Made by a program: the position numbers and the translations under genes
NCBI GenBank assembly: GCA_964462685.1
Contig: CAYWYR010000017.1
Location: forward strand, 1-64,000
Reading direction: 5' to 3'
From: CAYWYR01 sp964462685
GTDB lineage: Bacteria; Bacteroidota; Ignavibacteria; Kapaibacteriales; UBA2268
Length of the DNA stretch: 64,000 nt
Notes under the pieces: model-generated
The model's database searches: none
What the model was told of the DNA's origin: nothing
What the model saw: the letters and a program-made list of their open reading frames with translations, nothing else
Shown: positions 8,530-16,323 of the stretch, piece after piece
How the letters are laid out: every line of letters begins with the position of its first letter
Position numbering within the stretch: the first letter of the stretch is position 1

Positions 8530-9203
8530 TTTGCACCTATAATCTGAAATGCTTCAGCAAATCTCATAAGGGATAATAAAGAATTCATTTCTGTTTTCCG
8601 CCTTATATTTTCCATGTGTTTCCGAAGTGTTGGCTTTGATATAAAAAGCTTATCCGCTATTTCCGGTACGTCCTCAATCTCTAATAGCAGAAACAGGATC
8701 TGTCTTTCCCTTTTACTGAGTGATTGGAATTTCTGCCAGCATTTTTCATCCTTAAATGTGGTATCAAGGGTTCTCAGTAAATATTTACCTATAGTATCAT
8801 GATCCTCGAGAGCGTAGGAGAGGTTTAGATACTCTTCAGAATTGAGAATCTGCTTGTGTGTGATAATCCATTTCCACCTGCCATCCATATATAGCCTTTG
8901 AAAAAACTGGCAGCTTTTGTAGCGGTCATCTGTTTTATCGTAACCTTTGATTATCTTTTTATAGTTTTCAAAAACATAGGTATCCGATATATCCAATATC
9001 TTTTTATGGGTTACATTGTCAGGGTTGCTTTCACCACATGCTTCCGTAGCTGACTTATTCCCCCAAACCCATTCCAGATCTTTTCTTTTATTTATATGTA
9101 TATATCTATCGATATTATCCATATCGGATATAAACTGATCTCTATCGGATTTGACCGACTGAGTCAGATTATAAAGGATCATATTTTTTGAGATAGGAAT
9201 CAC
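8526..9203 (-). CDS. LuxR-type HTH regulator, upstream paralog of a tandem pair
   Basis: The 225-residue protein has a C-terminal LuxR helix-turn-helix (LSKRERQILFLLLEIED, then ADKLFISKPTLRKHMENIRR). The N-terminal region carries INKRKDLEWVWGNKSATEACG, the same signature line as its neighbour, suggesting a PAS-like fold. The listed start is GTG at 9203; an ATG at 9182 (residue 8) is equally possible and neither has a good Shine-Dalgarno. It is first in a two-gene operon (4-nt overlap with the next gene) and divergent from the tricorn-like protease gene. Confidence 0.8.
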   Translation of the reverse strand: MIPISKNMILYNLTQSVKSDRDQFISDMDNIDRYIHINKRKDLEWVWGNKSATEACGESNPDNVTHKKILDISDTYVFENYKKIIKGYDKTDDRYKSCQFFQRLYMDGRWKWIITHKQILNSEEYLNLSYALEDHDTIGKYLLRTLDTTFKDEKCWQKFQSLSKRERQILFLLLEIEDVPEIADKLFISKPTLRKHMENIRRKTEMNSLLSLMRFAEAFQIIGAK

Positions 9204-9544
9204 AATATAATATAATAAAACGCTATGAAATGAGAATGAAACACTTGAAAAATACGCAAATACGCGTAGTGGTTACAGAAGCGTTCTATTTTATTTCATC
9301 AATCGATGTAATAAATGAAAAACTGGTAAACAAAGACTGCTGCTAATACATAAAGATTGTTACAAAAAAGCTTTACTAATCTTTAGTCTTCCGATATGAT
9401 TTTTTCATTAAAAGTGTCATACCATAATATAATTAGGCTTTGTTAGTTCATAAATGTATGAATTTGTTCCATAGCAACACCAAAGCCTCACTATTCCGTA
9501 TATTTGAAGATAACTTTTTTGTCTCATATAACCCCGATCATATA
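9204..9544. promoter_or_regulatory. Divergent intergenic region with operator-like repeats
   Basis: This 341-bp region separates the LuxR-pair operon from the tricorn-like protease gene. It contains AAATACGC twice in tandem (9250-9265), the second copy running into the palindrome TACGCGTA (9261-9268), a plausible regulator site. A -7-like TAGGCTTTG at 9434-9442 would put a transcript start near 9,450, which fits the chosen ATG at 9545. No upstream TTTG box is seen at the right spacing. No gene is evident. Confidence 0.3.
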
Positions 9545-12500
9545 ATGCTAAAGGTGTTCTATTCCCTTATGGCTTTGATAGCCTTTCTCTCAGTCCAATA
9601 TAGCCACGCTCAACAAGAAACGAAATTGATGCGATATCCCAGTTACGGCGGGGATAAGGTTGTCTTTTCTTATGCTGGTGATCTATGGAAAGTACCCGAG
9701 ATGGGCGGTATGGCTACAAGGCTAACAAGCGACGTAGGTATCGAGATTTTCCCTCGATACTCTAAAGACGGAACTCAGATAGCTTTTTCAGGTGAGTATG
9801 ACGGTAATAGAGATGTATATCTGATGCCAGAGGTTGGCGGTTATCCAAAGCGGCTCACCTATTCCATGGATATCGGTCCCCTGCCAGAGCGTATGGGCCC
9901 TGATAAAATAATCATGCACTGGAAAGCTGAAGACGATATCTTATTCCGCAACAGAGGTAACTGGTGGCACGCATGGACAGGGAAGCTTTGGCTTCAGAAT
10001 ACCGATGGCTCTATGGCTGAGCAAGTACCTGTACCCCACGGCGGGTTCGCCTACCTAAGCCCAGACGGCAAAAAAATGGCTTATAACAGGATATTCCGAG
10101 AGTACCGAACATGGAAACGCTACCGTGGCGGCCAGGCTGATGATATATGGGTATATGATTTTGATACAAAAAAGCTTGAGAATATAACCAATAACCCAGC
10201 TCAGGATATAATCCCTATGTGGAGCGATAACGGTAAGATATACTTCCTATCGGACCGAGATAAGAGAATGAACCTTTTCTGTTACGATATAAAATCAAAG
10301 ATAACCAAGAAGGTAACTGACTTTAAAGAATATGACGTAAAATTCCCATCGCTCAACATGGGAAAGGTAGCTTTTAGCAATGGTGGAGAAATATACCTTC
10401 TTGATACCAGAACCGATAAGTACGATAAAGTGCCTGTAACTATAGTATCGGATTTCAGCGCCCAGCGTGTGGAATATATTGATGCATCAAAGAATATCCA
10501 AGGTTCTACAATCTCACCAAAAGGGGATTTTGCTCTTTTCGCCGCGAGGGGTGATCTTTTTATCGTTCCAAACGGAAAAGGAATGACAAAGAACCTGACA
10601 AAGAGCCCAGGTGCACATGATCGCAACCCGGCCTGGTCCCCAGACGGTGAATATATAGCATATATCAGCGATGAAAGCGGCGAAGATGAGATTTATGTTA
10701 TCAAACCCGATGGCACCGGAAAACGCAAACTAACCGATAACTCCGATACATACAGGTTCTCCGCTATATGGTCCCCAGACAGCAAGAAAATCCTTACTTC
10801 TGATAAAAAGTTCAGGCTTCAGACTATTGATGTCGCCAGTGGATCGGTGAAGGATATAGCTAAAACAGAAATGCGAGAGATTCGGGACGTAGCATGGTCC
10901 CCCGATAGCCGGTGGATAGCCTTTATAGACTATAATCCGCAGATGATGGGGATAATAATGGTACATGATACGCAGTCTGGACAGACCAGAGCGGTAACCG
11001 ATGGTTTCTATTCAGCAACGGATGTCGTGTTCACACCCGGCGGCAATTATATGCTCTTCAAATCCGAAAGAACATTTAATCCTAAGGTAAGCAGTATCGA
11101 GTGGAACGTCTCATACTCCGATATGCAGAATGTATTTGCTATTGCCTTACAAAATGATACGCCAAACCTTTTCGGCTATGAAGGTTATGAAGTCAGAATC
11201 CCGGGAAAAGAAGAAAAGAAAGAAGACAAAGATAAGGAAGTGACCGTTGAGATAGATTTTGACGGGATTGATCGAAGAGTCTTTGATTTTCCTACTCCGG
11301 CTGGTAATTACTACGGCCTAAAACCTACCAAAGACCACAAGCTGTACTACTCACGATACCAGAGCGGCGATAGGCCTGCGACTTATGTATATGATATCGA
11401 GTCCAGAGAGGAAAAGAAAGTAGGTGATTTCTCAAGATGGGAAGTATCGGCAGATGGCAGCAAGATTATGATCATGGAAAAGGGTAGCTATTATATAGAA
11501 AGCCTTTCACCCAGCGTCAGCCCAAAAAACAAAATAGATGTATCAAATATGGATATGCTATTGGATAGAAAACAAGAGTGGAGACAGATCTATGATGAGA
11601 CTTGGCGACAGATGAAATACTTCTTCTACGACCCCAATATGCACGGGGTGGATTGGGAGGCTGAAAAAGAAAGATACGCAGCTCTATTGCCTTATGTAAA
11701 TCATAGAAGTGATCTTACATATATAATGGGAGAAATGATAGGGGAGCTTAATGTAGGCCATGCTTACGTAGGCGGCGGTGATATGCCAAAAATAGATGAG
11801 GTAGGGGTCGGCCTTCTTGGTGCGGATTTCTCTTTTGATGGCGGCGCTTACAAAATCGATAAGATCTACCTCGGGAGGAACTGGGATAAATCAACTTACT
11901 CTCCGCTTGATCAGGTAGGTAATCAAATAAAAGAAGGCGATTATCTTGTATCTATAAACGGCTATAAGCTGGATAGGCTTATGACTCCCCAAAAAGCATT
12001 GGTTGGTCAGGATGATAATTGGGTTGAGCTCGGCGTTGCAGGCTCGCCGAACGGCACTGAGCGAAAAGTATATGTAAAAACCATAAAGACCGAGAAAGGC
12101 CTTAGGTATCTGGACTGGGTTGAAGCCAATCGGCAGTATGTATCTGATAAAACCGACGGTAGGGTAGGCTATATACATATTCCGGATATGGGAGTCAATA
12201 ACGGCTTAACTGAGTTCTTCGAATACTGGCTGCCGCAACTAAACAAAGAAGGCCTTGTGATTGATGACCGCTATAACGGCGGCGGTAATGTTTCGCCTAT
12301 GATAACGCAGAGGCTCATAAGAGACCTTACTATCGTAAAGGTAAAAAGAAACCAGCAAACCGTAACACCGTCACCGGGTGGCGTGTTTGTAGGGCCTCTG
12401 GCACTGCTGATAAATGAGCTATCCGCATCTGACGGTGACCTTTTCCCTTACCGATTTAAGGCCAACAATCTAGGCCCGATAATCGGAAAGCGGAGTTGGG

Positions 12501-12769
12501 GCGGGGTAATCGGTATTTACGGTCCGCTTCCTATGGTGGACGGCGGTTATGTTTATAAGCCTGAATCAGCCAACTTCGGTGCAAACGGAGAATGGATACT
12601 TGAGGGTGTAGGTATGAAACCCGATATAGTAGTTGACAACCATCCAGATAGACTGCTCCGGGGTATCGACGACCAGATAGACGCAGCGATCAAGTCCGTT
12701 ACCGATAGAATCAAAGAAGGCGACTACAGGAAAATACCCGCTGTGCCCCCGTTCCCAGATAAGAGGTAG
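9545..12769 (+). CDS. Tricorn protease homolog (S41-like serine protease with beta-propellers)
   Basis: An exported peptidase of the tricorn type, expected in the periplasm and trimming peptides through a propeller-gated core. The N-terminal ~680 residues carry repeated PD40/WD40-like blades (PRYSKDGTQIAFSGEYDGN; NPAWSPDGEYIAYISDESG). A C1-like region, a PDZ domain (around GVGLLGADFSFDG to DYLVSINGYKLDRL) and the S41 core follow. Catalytic features match tricorn: His in GELNVGHAYVGGGD, the oxyanion Gly in DDRYNGGGN, the nucleophile Ser followed by Asp in NELSASDGD (H774, S997 and D998 counted from 9440), and a Glu in WILEGVGMKPD. I placed the start at ATG 9545 because it gives a clean signal peptide (MLKVFYSLMALIAFLSVQYS); the open frame extends to 9440. 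Confidence 0.9.
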   Translation: MLKVFYSLMALIAFLSVQYSHAQQETKLMRYPSYGGDKVVFSYAGDLWKVPEMGGMATRLTSDVGIEIFPRYSKDGTQIAFSGEYDGNRDVYLMPEVGGYPKRLTYSMDIGPLPERMGPDKIIMHWKAEDDILFRNRGNWWHAWTGKLWLQNTDGSMAEQVPVPHGGFAYLSPDGKKMAYNRIFREYRTWKRYRGGQADDIWVYDFDTKKLENITNNPAQDIIPMWSDNGKIYFLSDRDKRMNLFCYDIKSKITKKVTDFKEYDVKFPSLNMGKVAFSNGGEIYLLDTRTDKYDKVPVTIVSDFSAQRVEYIDASKNIQGSTISPKGDFALFAARGDLFIVPNGKGMTKNLTKSPGAHDRNPAWSPDGEYIAYISDESGEDEIYVIKPDGTGKRKLTDNSDTYRFSAIWSPDSKKILTSDKKFRLQTIDVASGSVKDIAKTEMREIRDVAWSPDSRWIAFIDYNPQMMGIIMVHDTQSGQTRAVTDGFYSATDVVFTPGGNYMLFKSERTFNPKVSSIEWNVSYSDMQNVFAIALQNDTPNLFGYEGYEVRIPGKEEKKEDKDKEVTVEIDFDGIDRRVFDFPTPAGNYYGLKPTKDHKLYYSRYQSGDRPATYVYDIESREEKKVGDFSRWEVSADGSKIMIMEKGSYYIESLSPSVSPKNKIDVSNMDMLLDRKQEWRQIYDETWRQMKYFFYDPNMHGVDWEAEKERYAALLPYVNHRSDLTYIMGEMIGELNVGHAYVGGGDMPKIDEVGVGLLGADFSFDGGAYKIDKIYLGRNWDKSTYSPLDQVGNQIKEGDYLVSINGYKLDRLMTPQKALVGQDDNWVELGVAGSPNGTERKVYVKTIKTEKGLRYLDWVEANRQYVSDKTDGRVGYIHIPDMGVNNGLTEFFEYWLPQLNKEGLVIDDRYNGGGNVSPMITQRLIRDLTIVKVKRNQQTVTPSPGGVFVGPLALLINELSASDGDLFPYRFKANNLGPIIGKRSWGGVIGIYGPLPMVDGGYVYKPESANFGANGEWILEGVGMKPDIVVDNHPDRLLRGIDDQIDAAIKSVTDRIKEGDYRKIPAVPPFPDKR

Positions 12770-12807
12770 GGTTGATATCAAATAAAACAGATATAATTTT
12801 ATGATCG

Positions 12808-12835
12808 GGAGTGCCTCTAAAATGGCACTCCTTTT
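12808..12835 (+). terminator. Rho-independent terminator after the tricorn-like gene
   Basis: Perfect 8-bp stem GGAGTGCC (12808-12815) / GGCACTCC (12824-12831), 8-nt loop, then TTTT. It lies 39 nt past the stop. Confidence 0.85.
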
Positions 12836-12889
12836 GATAATAGCATAGCGGAAGTCCTTAACTGTTATTCTAAAAACTGAGGTATCGCT

Positions 12890-13009
12890 ATGGAAGAGAA
12901 CCTGCTGAAATCCGCTTTTGTATTCTCCTCGCTATTATGCTTTCTGACTCTTAAGTTAGTTGCTGGTAAACTTTCCAGGATTCAAGCTCTGCAAGCAAAG
13001 CAAAAGTGA
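12890..13009 (+). CDS. Small single-pass membrane peptide (39 aa)
   Basis: An ATG with GAGGT 7 nt upstream opens 39 codons. The hydrophobic core (SAFVFSSLLCFLTLKLVAG) is followed by a basic tail (KLSRIQALQAKQK), which would give a single membrane helix. The stop is 7 nt before the start of the NlpC/P60 lipoprotein gene, and no terminator lies between, so the two are probably cotranscribed. I recognise no family. The good ribosome-binding site, composition and spacing support a real gene; its shortness leaves doubt. Confidence 0.5.
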   Translation: MEENLLKSAFVFSSLLCFLTLKLVAGKLSRIQALQAKQK

Positions 13010-13016
13010 GCCGAAA

Positions 13017-13637
13017 ATGGATAGACTGGAACTTTGTATCAGGAAAATTATATTGCTACCCGTTATAGTGATTATAGCCGGTTGTTCTTCCTCTGTCAAG
13101 TTTGCCGATAAGTCTACAGATAAAACGGGGGCTTTTAAGCCCGCCCCTGTTAAGCAGGTAAAGAACGCGCCACCGGTCTCTCGGGATCTATCCGCTAAGA
13201 TAGAGCGTAAAAAGCCAGCGGATAACAAAGTACAGGTTCAGCCAGAACCCCAGATCAACGATCTAGAAAAGCTTAGAGAAAGCATTATTGAACATGCCAA
13301 TGAATGGCTCGGCGTACCATACCGCTGGGGGGGCAATAGCCGCAGCGGGGTTGACTGCTCAGGCCTTATCGTTGAGGTCTTCAAAAAAGAGTCATACCTG
13401 CTTCCGAGAACCGCCGCAGCTCAGTTCCATTACTTAGAGATTGTGGATGATATGGAAAACCTAAAAATAGGCGACCTAGTCTTCTTTAGTTATACAGGAA
13501 CACAGATAAATCACGTTGGCATCTATTCAGGTTATGGTAGAATGATCCACGCCTCCTCCAGCAGGGGAGTTGTAGAGGATACCTTTCTTGTAGGGTTCTT
13601 TAGCGGTAAATTCGCGGGCGGGGGTGTTATAGCTTAA
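13017..13637 (+). CDS. NlpC/P60 family lipoprotein, putative peptidoglycan endopeptidase
   Basis: The start at ATG 13017 gives a lipoprotein signal ending in VIIAGC (lipid Cys at 23), then a Pro/Lys-rich linker and a C-terminal NlpC/P60 domain. The papain-like triad is visible: Cys114 in GVDCSGLIVEVF, His166 in NHVGIYSGYG and His178 in MIHASSSRGV. The substrate-side motif PYRWGGNS is typical. It likely cleaves D-Glu/diaminopimelate bonds in cell-wall peptides from a membrane-anchored position. The open frame runs up to 12960, but that extension would bury the signal peptide. It follows the small membrane peptide and precedes aat. Confidence 0.9.
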   Translation: MDRLELCIRKIILLPVIVIIAGCSSSVKFADKSTDKTGAFKPAPVKQVKNAPPVSRDLSAKIERKKPADNKVQVQPEPQINDLEKLRESIIEHANEWLGVPYRWGGNSRSGVDCSGLIVEVFKKESYLLPRTAAAQFHYLEIVDDMENLKIGDLVFFSYTGTQINHVGIYSGYGRMIHASSSRGVVEDTFLVGFFSGKFAGGGVIA

Positions 13638-13734
13638 GTCCCTAGCAGATTTAACAATAAAACACTCTTTACGTTTATAATCGTTATAATTAACTTCTCA
13701 AGTTCTGACAGTTCCCGCACAAACAGGTAAATCT

Positions 13735-14331
13735 TTGCTTTTTTCACATACACTGGTACCAGAGCTGGTATTGATGGCATACCGGCAGGGCTATTTCCCA
13801 ATGTCAGAAGAGCGGGATGGGCCGATATATTGGCACAAGCCCGCAAATCGAGCGATTATCCCTCTACCTGGTAAGAAACCGCCGCGTAGCCTAAGGCAGT
13901 CGATCAAAAAATATGATTTTACATTTAAGGTAGATACACGCTTCAGAGATGTTATTGATTTTTGTGCCGATCGAGAAGAGACCTGGATTAGCGAAGATAT
14001 TATCGATACATATTGCAAGCTTAATGAAATGGGATACGCTCATTCTGTTGAGACTTGGGTAGGTGATGAGCTTGTCGGTGGATTGTACGGGCTGGCGATA
14101 GGTGGCGCTTTTTTCGGGGAATCAATGTTCAATAGAAAAACAGATGCTGCCAAAGCGGCTTTTAATCATCTGATTAAGATACTTGAGGAAAACGCTTTTA
14201 TTCTTTTGGATTCTCAATATATCAACCCTTTTACATCTCAACTCGGCGCTGTAGAGATTCAAGATCATATTTATACCGAACTTTTGAATAAAGCCTTACA
14301 GATTGACTGCGAATTTACTAATTTGCAATAA
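13735..14331 (+). CDS. aat: Leucyl/phenylalanyl-tRNA--protein transferase
   Basis: Aat adds Leu or Phe from aminoacyl-tRNA to N-terminal Lys/Arg of proteins, marking them for ClpS/ClpAP (N-degron pathway, cytosol). The 198-residue protein shows the family landmarks MAYRQGYFPM, IYWHKPANRAIIPL, HSVETWVGDELVGGLYGLAI and GAFFGESMFNRKTDAAKAAF. The start is TTG at 13735, with AGG about 7 nt upstream; the first ATG (codon 14) would remove part of the conserved N-terminus. Length is slightly short for the family but the fold appears complete. Confidence 0.92.
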   Translation: MLFSHTLVPELVLMAYRQGYFPMSEERDGPIYWHKPANRAIIPLPGKKPPRSLRQSIKKYDFTFKVDTRFRDVIDFCADREETWISEDIIDTYCKLNEMGYAHSVETWVGDELVGGLYGLAIGGAFFGESMFNRKTDAAKAAFNHLIKILEENAFILLDSQYINPFTSQLGAVEIQDHIYTELLNKALQIDCEFTNLQ

Positions 14332-14461
14332 CCCTATTTTACTTCAGGGATAGATACGTATTCAATCATAACTCTAATACATAGCCATCTCCTACTCTAT
14401 AAATACTATAGATAAGCATCTACAGGTTAACGGCTTTCTTAAGAGCTTTATAAGTAAAGCA

Positions 14462-16318
14462 TTGTTATTTACCCTCATAGTAATAACCTATGGATGTATA
14501 AAACCTATAACAAAGCCTAAACAGTTGCAGACTCCTGAACCTATTCTATGCCAGCCTGAAGAGTATTCAGGAGAAGATATACCGATTGGTGAGATGTACG
14601 CTAACGATGACGGCGTTTATAAACAGTTTGTCAATGTCGGCGATCTGAATTCTGAAAATGATGAATGGCATTTATCGGAACTCATTGAAGGCGAGCCGGT
14701 TATCCTAACTGCATCAGACCCAGATAATTATATGGGGATGAAAAAATACAGGATGAAGGATAGAGCCCAGTTCAAATATGTCAGCGATTTAAATGAAAAC
14801 AAACGTTATCACACCGGACTGCCCTTTTTCATCAACGGTAAATATTACATCAGCACAGCTATCAAAAAAGACGCTATAGATTATTGGGGCGGCAATGTCG
14901 GCATAGATACCATGCAAGGCCTAAGCTATCTAATTGAGGCAGGTAAAAGCATATCTGACTTTGAATCTTCTCTAGTGTCGGATTTCGATAGTAAAGTAAT
15001 GTCTGGCAGAAAACAAAGACTTTTCATAGATAATAGATTGGATTACTGGGTTTCTCAGTTCACCAACGGGCCGAATGATAATATCATTTTATTTGCAAGC
15101 GATATCGAAGGTGGTTACGGCGGTACCGATATTTATTATGCTAATATAGTTGAGGGAAGAATTGGCGAACCAATCAACTTAGGGCCGGAAGTTAATACTC
15201 CGTGTAATGAGTTATCACCTTATTTTGATAAACATACTGGAAAGTTCTTGTTTGCAAGCCAAGGCCATAAGTCTGTCGGTGGCTTCGATCTGTTCAGATC
15301 AGATATTGAATATACTGAAAATAGCATAGCAATATCTGGAGTAACAAATCTAGGCCGGCCCATCAACTCCCCAAGTGATGAGATATTACCCAGTACCACC
15401 AAAGACAAAAGACATATCTTATACTTTTCATCAAACAGAGAAGGCGGATATGGTGGATTTGATATATATGCCTTCTACAAGCAGAGCCGAAACGAATCTC
15501 TGGTTGCCGATACTTATGACAGAGCTAATCTCGGTGATGTAAAGCAAAAAAGAACAGCCGCAGCTGAGCTGAAAAAAATCGAGATTAAAGATAATATCGA
15601 TAAATATCCTGTTTTGGATACGGTGAATTTGTCTGCAAATGAAGCATTACCGCCCGATAGCGTTTCTATTCAACTGGGCGGCAAAGTGATCGACGAAACA
15701 GGGAATCCAGTAATAAGCGCAACTGTTACAGCTTCTTCAAAGAATACTGGGCAAAAGCTGGAGGGAACAATCACGGATTCAGATGGCGACTTTGAGCTGG
15801 ACATCGAAACAGATTGTGATATCGTTGTAACGGCACAGTCCGATAAGGAGTTTTACCAGACTCAAGATATCAAAATTGCTGATCTTAAGTCGGGCGATAT
15901 TATAGAACTTGATTTCACATTGCCTTCAAGTCTGAATATCCGTATAAATTTCCCGAACGATATCGCCGACAACCCGTATGAATTTGTACTGGATTCGATG
16001 GGCAGAATGACGAGCACCAAATGGGAGACCAGTATGGATATGCTCGCAGATCATATCAAAAAGTACCGCTCAACTATAGATAAAGTCAGGATAATAGGAC
16101 ATACTTCTCAGAAAGGTACGGCTGCATATAATAAGCAGTTAGGCCTTAAAAGGGCAGGTTTTGTAGCCGAACAGTTGATAATCAGGGGGATATCAAAAAA
16201 GCTCTTGAAGATTATTTCTCTTGGTGAAACAGAGCCGCTCGATAGATATAATGGCGAGCCGCAAGATCAATATGATTCCAGACTTAGACGGGTAGAAATT
16301 ATTAAGGACAGGAAATAA
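14462..16318 (+). CDS. OmpA-family lipoprotein with PD40 propeller and carboxypeptidase-regulatory domain (PorE-like)
   Basis: The 618-residue protein starts with a hydrophobic segment ending in ITYGC. PD40-like blades follow (IILFASDIEGGYGGTDIYYA; LFASQGHKSVGGFDLF; YFSSNREGGYGGFDIYAF). Then comes a CarboxypepD_reg-like domain (GGKVIDETGNPVISATVTAS) and a C-terminal OmpA peptidoglycan-binding domain (RIIGHTSQKGTAAYNKQLGL ... RLRRVEI). This resembles T9SS-associated PorE without its TPR part, so a link from the outer membrane to peptidoglycan is likely; a T9SS role is inference. The start is awkward: TTG 14462 leaves no basic n-region, while the upstream in-frame codons (FISKA) would supply Lys but show no standard start. 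The class A PBP gene begins 5 nt after its stop. Confidence 0.82.
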   Translation: MLFTLIVITYGCIKPITKPKQLQTPEPILCQPEEYSGEDIPIGEMYANDDGVYKQFVNVGDLNSENDEWHLSELIEGEPVILTASDPDNYMGMKKYRMKDRAQFKYVSDLNENKRYHTGLPFFINGKYYISTAIKKDAIDYWGGNVGIDTMQGLSYLIEAGKSISDFESSLVSDFDSKVMSGRKQRLFIDNRLDYWVSQFTNGPNDNIILFASDIEGGYGGTDIYYANIVEGRIGEPINLGPEVNTPCNELSPYFDKHTGKFLFASQGHKSVGGFDLFRSDIEYTENSIAISGVTNLGRPINSPSDEILPSTTKDKRHILYFSSNREGGYGGFDIYAFYKQSRNESLVADTYDRANLGDVKQKRTAAAELKKIEIKDNIDKYPVLDTVNLSANEALPPDSVSIQLGGKVIDETGNPVISATVTASSKNTGQKLEGTITDSDGDFELDIETDCDIVVTAQSDKEFYQTQDIKIADLKSGDIIELDFTLPSSLNIRINFPNDIADNPYEFVLDSMGRMTSTKWETSMDMLADHIKKYRSTIDKVRIIGHTSQKGTAAYNKQLGLKRAGFVAEQLIIRGISKKLLKIISLGETEPLDRYNGEPQDQYDSRLRRVEIIKDRK

Positions 16319-16323
16319 AGATT

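Noticed and set aside
9440..9544. N-terminal extension of the tricorn-like protease
   Set aside because: It would place 35 mostly polar residues before a clean signal peptide; the ATG at 9545 is preferred.
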